Positions 58,803 to 64,000 of a stretch of 64,000 nucleotides of DNA are shown in pieces (the stretch's first letter is position 1; each line of letters begins with the position of its first letter). The notes under the pieces are model-generated. The model was not told the DNA's origin and made no database searches. It saw nothing but the letters and a program-made list of their open reading frames with translations. This DNA comes from Aphrocallistes beatrix (lineage: Eukaryota > Porifera > Hexactinellida > Sceptrulophora > Aphrocallistidae): the NCBI GenBank assembly GCA_963281255.1, contig OY725501.1, positions 3,697,674 to 3,761,673 on the forward strand, read 5' to 3'. A program made the position numbers and the translations under genes.

Positions 58803-59121
58803 ACAGTACACCCTCGCTAATCCGAACAGCTCTGTTCCAATGTTCGAAAAAATCGTTCGGATTAGTGAATTTGTTCCGATTAGTGAAATAACACTAATTC
58901 AATAGGAAATTAATTATAATAAATTTGTTCTGTTAGAATATTAAAGATATTATTTCGCTATCATTTCATATTATATGAGGTTTCTCAATCTTATTGATAG
59001 ATTTAAGTTTATATACGTTTATTCATAGCATAGAGGCAAATAAATTTATATTTTGGGTGTTCGAATTTTAAGAATGAAGTGTTCGGATTGGCGAGGTTCG
59101 GACTATCGAGGGTGCACTGAA
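58803..59121. repeat. MITE, CAGTACACCCTC family, copy 2
   Basis: Ends TACAGTACACCCTCGCTAAT and TATCGAGGGTGCACTGAA. Inserted in duplicated spacer sequence; the matching spacer at 48300 lacks it, so it post-dates the duplication. Confidence 0.85.
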
Positions 59122-59572
59122 CTCTAAATGTGTGTAGGAAAGTGATACTATTAAACTTAAGTCGTTAAAGTAGAGTAATTAGTAAAATGATAATCTCGAT
59201 AAGAGCAGTTAAGACCTAATTAGAGCCAGGATAGCTTTTGGTGCAAAACAACGAATTTCAACCTCTTGCAGTTTTGCATTTTTTTTTTACCTCAACACCG
59301 TAATTTACCTTTGAGTTTTAATGTAATCTATTTTAATAACTCATCAAGCACAGTATGAACAAACAAATAAAATACAAACATGAATATTCCTATTGTAATT
59401 GTACACAGAAGAATGTGTTAAGCTTAGTTACTACAAACAAGATTAAATAATACATTCAAGCAATTAACACAGAAAAACAGACAAACAAAAAGTCACTGGT
59501 TACACATTACAAGATCTGCTACGAGTCTTTAAGCAACGATTTTGTTAGAACTAACAAATTTATTGAGAGGTT

Positions 59573-60787
59573 TTACAAAGTAAGAATTACTTCCCTCGCA
59601 AACTCTTGTATGCAATTAACGTAGTTAGATGAATCTGTTGCTGATCTATTAACATATTGAGGAGGACTCGCACAAGAAGTACTGTAAATATCAAAATCTG
59701 CTTTAGACATCCATTGGAGATCACAATCGCAACACAATGGCACGTCATGCAGCTCTAATATGTCTGGCTGTTTAAGAGATTCAAAGGTTTTGCTAGAGAG
59801 ATGACATATCGAATTACGGCTCAAATCAATCCAAGATAAAGAGTCTAAACCCTCGAAAACAGTTGTACTTAAATCCTTCAATTGATTATCATTTAAGTAT
59901 AGATCTACTAACTTACTCAATCCCTTAAAGCAATCTTCTTCTAATGTAGCTATTTCATTATGATATAAATAAAGGTAAATCAAATTAGTATAATTTAAAA
60001 ATTCATTACTTGGAACGTGAGTAATTTTATTATGTGCAAGTGACAGATAAGTCAATCCAAAGAGCGAAGGAGTCAGACTAAGAAATGAAACATCAGCAAA
60101 TTCAGATGAATAGAAGTCTAGATATTTCAACTTTACGAGAGGAGAGAACGTGGCTACAGGGTTAGAGGCATGGAATCTACCTAAGTCGAGACTAGTGAGA
60201 GCAGTGAGACCTGAGAATGATTCATCTGTTGTTGTAATTAACTGACTAGAATACAAATATAGATAATTGAGTTGTGATAAACTACTCACGTAACCTTTCC
60301 CAAGAATACTATTAGACCTTTCTGGATATGAGAAAGAAAAAGAATGTATACTCAAGTGTGTAAGTAATGGATTCGAATCAGAAAGGTAAGGGAAAAATTC
60401 GAATTTGACTTCATATAAATACAAATAACTGAGCTTAGGCAACAAATAAAACAAATCATGATGTATGTATGTGGCCTCGATACGTAGTAGGTTAATATCA
60501 GGATGCAACCGAAAAGTGCTTATCTCCAAATTACTTATAGAATTATAAATATAGAGAGCCTGGACTATCGGCGTTAAATCAATCAATAAAGATACGTTTT
60601 CGCAATTAGAAATTTTCGCATCACAAGTTTCAGATGTTCCATCGTCTTTCAGGAAACATTCAGACAAAAGTATTTGTGACTTAGGACAATCAACCCAACA
60701 TGTGTCACTGTCCGTAATACAACAACGACAACAACAACAACACCACAATAACAACACGAACAGTGTACTCTCTATAATCAATTTCAT
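59573..60787 (-). CDS. Secreted LRR protein, gene R (family 2, no EGF)
   Basis: One exon, 404 residues. Signal peptide TLFVLLLWCCCCCRCCITD. The Cys cap is shortened (CWVDCPKSQILLSECF, lacking two residues between Ser and the third Cys). About 10 LRRs (LTYLSLAHNKITHVPSNEF; LIYLYLYHNEIATLEEDCF; LVDLYLNDNQLKDLSTTVF). The last LRR and LRRCT (LKQPDILELHDVPLCCDC; ADFDIYSTSC; ASPPQYVNRSATD) match gene O. Near the end NCIQEF recalls family 1 NCTQEL; it ends AREVILTL instead of REGILTL. The start is the shared MKLI. TATA-like TATATATACTACTCG about 40 nt upstream. Confidence 0.92.
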   Translation of the reverse strand: MKLIIESTLFVLLLWCCCCCRCCITDSDTCWVDCPKSQILLSECFLKDDGTSETCDAKISNCENVSLLIDLTPIVQALYIYNSISNLEISTFRLHPDINLLRIEATYIHHDLFYLLPKLSYLYLYEVKFEFFPYLSDSNPLLTHLSIHSFSFSYPERSNSILGKGYVSSLSQLNYLYLYSSQLITTTDESFSGLTALTSLDLGRFHASNPVATFSPLVKLKYLDFYSSEFADVSFLSLTPSLFGLTYLSLAHNKITHVPSNEFLNYTNLIYLYLYHNEIATLEEDCFKGLSKLVDLYLNDNQLKDLSTTVFEGLDSLSWIDLSRNSICHLSSKTFESLKQPDILELHDVPLCCDCDLQWMSKADFDIYSTSCASPPQYVNRSATDSSNYVNCIQEFAREVILTL

Positions 60788-62440
60788 AGTTGTTAGTTCA
60801 ATTCAACTTTCAACAAACTATACACAACTATGTCTATATATACTACTCGACTCACTTAAAATCTTAGTGATTTGAACTATAAATATCACATTCCAAATAT
60901 GAATATAGTTACTATGTCATCTCTCAGCTTACTCAATGACAATTTCAACCAAACTTAACTAAATATTTTGTAAGTAAAAGTGGTTTATAAATATGGAATA
61001 GAATCTGGAATATGACTAATACTCTGACTTGAAATGATAACTCTTTCTTAGTATGTACTGTCGAAACTGTTTTTTTCTTACAATTTCTTTTCAGATAAAT
61101 ATAGTAAGAATAAACCGATTATAAGAGTAAACGGCAAGTAACAAAAACCAATGCTATGTACGAGTAAATTTGGAATTTCTTGCACTATAAAGAGTAAGAG
61201 TAAGCGGATTATTAAGGATAACCCGGCGAAGAAAAAAAATCTGTTTCGACTGAATTGTGTGAGTATAAAATAATCTCTGTGACTAGGATTTTAATCCTGG
61301 GATTCAATAAATCCTACGAGTTCATTTTTCGCTCTATCGTATACAGTTTTATTTATTTTTCGATCTATTAAACATTGAACTGTGTTAAGATTGGCCTCTT
61401 TTTCTTAATGATTTCGGTGAGTTGCCAGTTTGTATATCAAGTAGTATATGGTCCAGGTTATTGTTTCTAGTGGGTATTTTAGGTAAATAAAGGCCATAAA
61501 GAAGGTTTGGGGGATTTTAGGTAAAAAAACTAGCAGCTGGGAGAGGTTAATGGGCAGGAAGGGCGGTCATGGCTGCCCCACTTTTGAGGAGCTTCAGACG
61601 GTACTGATTGGAATTGCACTATCGGTCTCTCAATCGATATTTTGTTCGTATGTTTGTGCTAGTTGATTGAAACGAAGATTTGAGAAGTGAGTATATTATT
61701 AAAGTTATTCTGTACAAATAAAATGATTGATTATACAAGTAGCACTTAACAATGCATAGATTGTGTTGCTAATGTTATTCGACTTCGAAGTTGTTTGAAT
61801 ATTTCAAATATAATAATATTTGGAAATGTTAATTTTCCATGTGGTTTCAAATTGACATTACATTAAGGATTAGTTAGCTTCATATTAGACGAATTCATTT
61901 TATCATCAACCTATAATTTTAATTCTCTAGTGATGAGTATAACCCTAGGAAAATGACATTTTTAAAAAATAGAGAATTAGAAAGCAATCAACCGTTTATT
62001 TGATATCCCTAAGTGCCTGCAGGGTAATGGATAGATTGAATAACATGCACATTCTCAATTTCGGTTTGAGTACCAATGTCTTACGTATACAACCTTCCTC
62101 AGGTCAGCCCCTTTGATCTCAATACTTATAAATTTTCATATATCGGTATGCTCTGACTTCACAGAGATAACTCTTTCTGAGTGTGTAAGTATATGATATC
62201 TTTAATTAGAGTTGATAATCTTGAGATATAATTAAACTTAAGAATTCTGATCAATTTGTTATTGATAAACGTAAACAATTTCCAATTCTTAAAAAATATT
62301 TTAATCATACAAAGTAGTAAGTGCATATCAAGTCATTACGTTCTTTCCCTCATGGGAATAAGTAAATTGGTTAGAATCAATTTACATATTTCTAAGATTA
62401 GATATTCTATCCTAAACAGAGACATCTCATATTCTGTTTC
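60788..62440. other. Spacer upstream of gene R with one MITE
   Basis: 61057-61253 is a MITE with ends CTGTCGAAACTGTTTTTTTC and a complement AAAAATCTGTTTCGACTG. 61700-62030 resembles the repeat at 21.3-21.6 kb (AATAATATTT-AATGT, CATTAAGGATTAGTTAGCTT). 62220-62400 is the common LRR spacer. 61300-61700 shows nothing I can name. No gene seen. Confidence 0.5.
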
Positions 62441-62450
62441 TCTGCTAAGT

Positions 62451-62531
62451 TGTGGTCTAACATTTGTGGACAACTGCTGTACTGCCAGCAGTGTCTGATC
62501 ATGTGGCGTTGTGTCCATATGGGAGACCACA
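62451..62531. repeat. 81-nt self-complementary element, copy 8
   Basis: Identical core with long flanks, followed by an LRR N-terminal relic as at copy 6. Confidence 0.9.
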
Positions 62532-62699
62532 AGACACATCTGCTCTGTGGACAAATGGTTACATACATTATCACAGCTAATCAGTCTAGAATCAAAGAGA
62601 TATGAAATTAGATATTGACACAGCTTAGTGGAGACATTACATTGTATTATATTCAGTACAGATATCATGTGTTGTGTTATATTATATGGACTTTGAGAG

Positions 62700-62845
62700 T
62701 ACAAGTATTAGATGCTCCTTCTTCTCTTAAGAGCTTTCTGGTTCTGACAAAAGTAAGTAAATTTTGTAACTCAGGACACTCAATCCAACATCCTGCAACA
62801 ACAACACATAATAATCAGTGTATTTAATAATTTTATTGTTGGTAG
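62700..62845 (-). pseudogene. LRR N-terminal relic 2
   Basis: Minus-strand remnants of a gene start: a CCAACAATAAAATTATT-like start region without a good ATG, a short TGT tract, GGATGTTGGATTGAGTGTCC (the CWIECP region), an insertion, then CAGAACCAGAAAGCTCTTAA as in relic 1. Frames are broken. Confidence 0.8.
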
Positions 62846-62890
62846 TACTTTTCCCACTAAACTTTCTACTACATCACGCAACTATTTAGT

Positions 62891-63066
62891 CTACAATGGT
62901 ATTCGCTTATTAGCAACTCCCTTATTAGCAATTGCTCTATTACCAACCACTCTTCAGGTCCCAGGTGAAGATATTGTATTTATTCTGTTCCTTTATTAGC
63001 AACTTCGCGTATTAGCAACCATTTTTTGAGCAAAACTCGAATTGCTAATAAGTGAATCCCACGGTA
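62891..63066. repeat. MITE, CTTATTAGCAACC family, copy 3
   Basis: Contains AGCAACTCCCTTATTAGCAA and TTGCTAATAAGTGAATCCCA, plus the TTCAGGTCCCAGGTG segment shared with copy 1. Confidence 0.7.
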
Positions 63067-63969
63067 TATATATATACTACTGTACTTGACAAATCTGGTG
63101 TTGACAATAATAGTAATAAGATGGTTACTACAGACACCATCAAATTTTGATTTCGTCGATCCCTCTAAATGTGTAGAAAAGCGATACTATTAAAACTAAG
63201 GAATATACATACATGATCTGAACATATGATGAATACATTGACGTATGTTGAGTGGGGTTATTACAAAACAAGAAATTCCTACGTCCCAAATCCTATTGCG
63301 TCCAGTTGGCAAATATTTCTGAAAAGAAGGAATCTGCAAAGGAAAAACCCTAAAATTGCAGTGATACTGAGTGATACTTTGCAGACACACAGTGTCCGCA
63401 AGCCGCGAAGTGCGCTTGTTTTAGTATTTTTCAAATGGAATTCTCGAAATCAATCAAGTATATTTCTAATAATTCAGTTCCTTTGTTTCAGAAATACTTA
63501 GCAACTGAATGCTTATAGACATTGGGATGATAGAATGTTCTTTCGCAGCTATGTATTTCTTTATCTTACTGTAAACATTATAATGAAAAAATAAAGTAAA
63601 ATGATAATCTCGTTAAGACAAGCGGCTTAAGAGTTAGAGCCAGGATAGATTTTGGTGCAAAACAACGATTTCAACCGCATTCCCATCTACGCCGTAATTT
63701 ACCTTTGAGTTTTAATGTATTCTATTTTAATAACTCATCAAACACAGTATGAACAAACAAATATAAATACAAACATGAATATTTCTATTGTAATTGTTAC
63801 ACACAGAAGAATGTGTTAAGCTTAGTTACTACAAACAAGATTAAATAATACATTTAAGCAATTAATACAGAAAACAGACAAACAAAAAGTCACTGGCTAC
63901 ACTTTACAAGATCTGCTACGAGTCTTTAAGCAACGATTCTATTAGAATTAACACACTTATTGAGAGGTT
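63067..63969. other. Spacer with LRR-array repeats
   Basis: 63372-63420 is a short relic of the GACACACAGTGTCCG/GCGCTTG repeat. 63590-63740 is the common inter-LRR spacer, and 63710-63969 is the conserved family 2 3' flank. No separate gene seen. Confidence 0.55.
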
Positions 63970-64000
63970 TTACAAAGTAATAATTCCTTCTCTCGCAGAC
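63970..64000 (-). CDS. Family 2 LRR gene S, last codons only (cut by the right edge)
   Basis: The minus-strand sequence GAAGGAATTATTACTTTGTA ends in the same TAA used by all family 2 genes, giving EGIITL, and the standard 3' flank follows to 63710. The rest of the gene is outside the window, so its integrity is unknown. Confidence 0.75.
   Translation of the reverse strand, partial: SAREGIITL

Noticed and set aside
12693..60787. Homology of the LRR genes to vertebrate VLRs or to Toll-like receptors
   Set aside because: Only the general cap-LRR-cap layout is shared. No transmembrane or TIR domain is present in these genes, and no VLR-specific stalk was seen. Only the analogy is kept as a hypothesis.
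39195..62531. Short reading frames repeated in the spacers (for example ICGQLLYCQQCLIMWRCVHM)
   Set aside because: They come from the 81-nt foldback element. The frames have different ends in each copy and arise from non-coding repetition; the base-paired structure explains the conservation better.

Overview
The window is nuclear DNA of an animal, most likely an early-branching or other invertebrate metazoan. The genes carry GT-AG introns, the DNA is AT-rich, and there are animal-type housekeeping genes (mRNA cap methyltransferase, Crooked-neck/CRNKL1, APRT), a TIR domain, secreted leucine-rich-repeat (LRR)/EGF proteins and many short Tc1/pogo-like inverted-repeat elements. The species cannot be fixed from the sequence alone.

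Layout. (1) 1-9.5 kb, minus strand: exons of the mRNA cap guanine-N7 methyltransferase (RNMT), running off the left edge, with an intronless APRT gene on the plus strand inside one RNMT intron. Upstream exons encode a TIR domain and a charged linker whose splice phases run into RNMT, so a TIR-RNMT fusion is possible. (2) 10.2-10.4 kb: an orphan minus-strand terminal exon. (3) 10.7-25.0 kb, plus strand: the full CRNKL1 gene in seven exons. Its 9.7 kb second intron holds three intact LRR genes and one LRR pseudogene on the same strand. (4) 25-31 kb: more LRR genes and a broken one, then a fossil copy of the CRNKL1 3' end. (5) 32.7-34.6 kb, minus strand: exons of two unrecognised non-LRR genes. 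(6) 35-64 kb: a second, mostly minus-strand LRR array with several pseudogenes. It is interrupted at 52.8-58.1 kb by a nest of DNA transposons, one a decayed terminal-inverted-repeat element with Ty3/gypsy-like integrase remains.

The LRR family dominates: 13 intact genes, at least five relics and one gene cut by the right edge. All intact members are single-exon and encode a signal peptide with a poly-cysteine core, an N-terminal Cys cap, about 8-11 LRRs and an LRRCT cap. Family 1 (12.7-36.4 kb) adds an EGF-like module. Family 2 (37.7-64 kb) lost that module by an internal deletion, and the leftover tail now lies in the 3' UTR. The ends of the genes are nearly identical while the LRR core varies. 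N- and C-terminal variants are shuffled among copies, and isolated N-terminal or C-terminal fragments lie between genes. An 81-nt self-complementary element recurs eight times in the family 2 spacers. The locus looks like a fast-evolving, recombining family of secreted recognition or adhesion proteins. An immune role is inference only.
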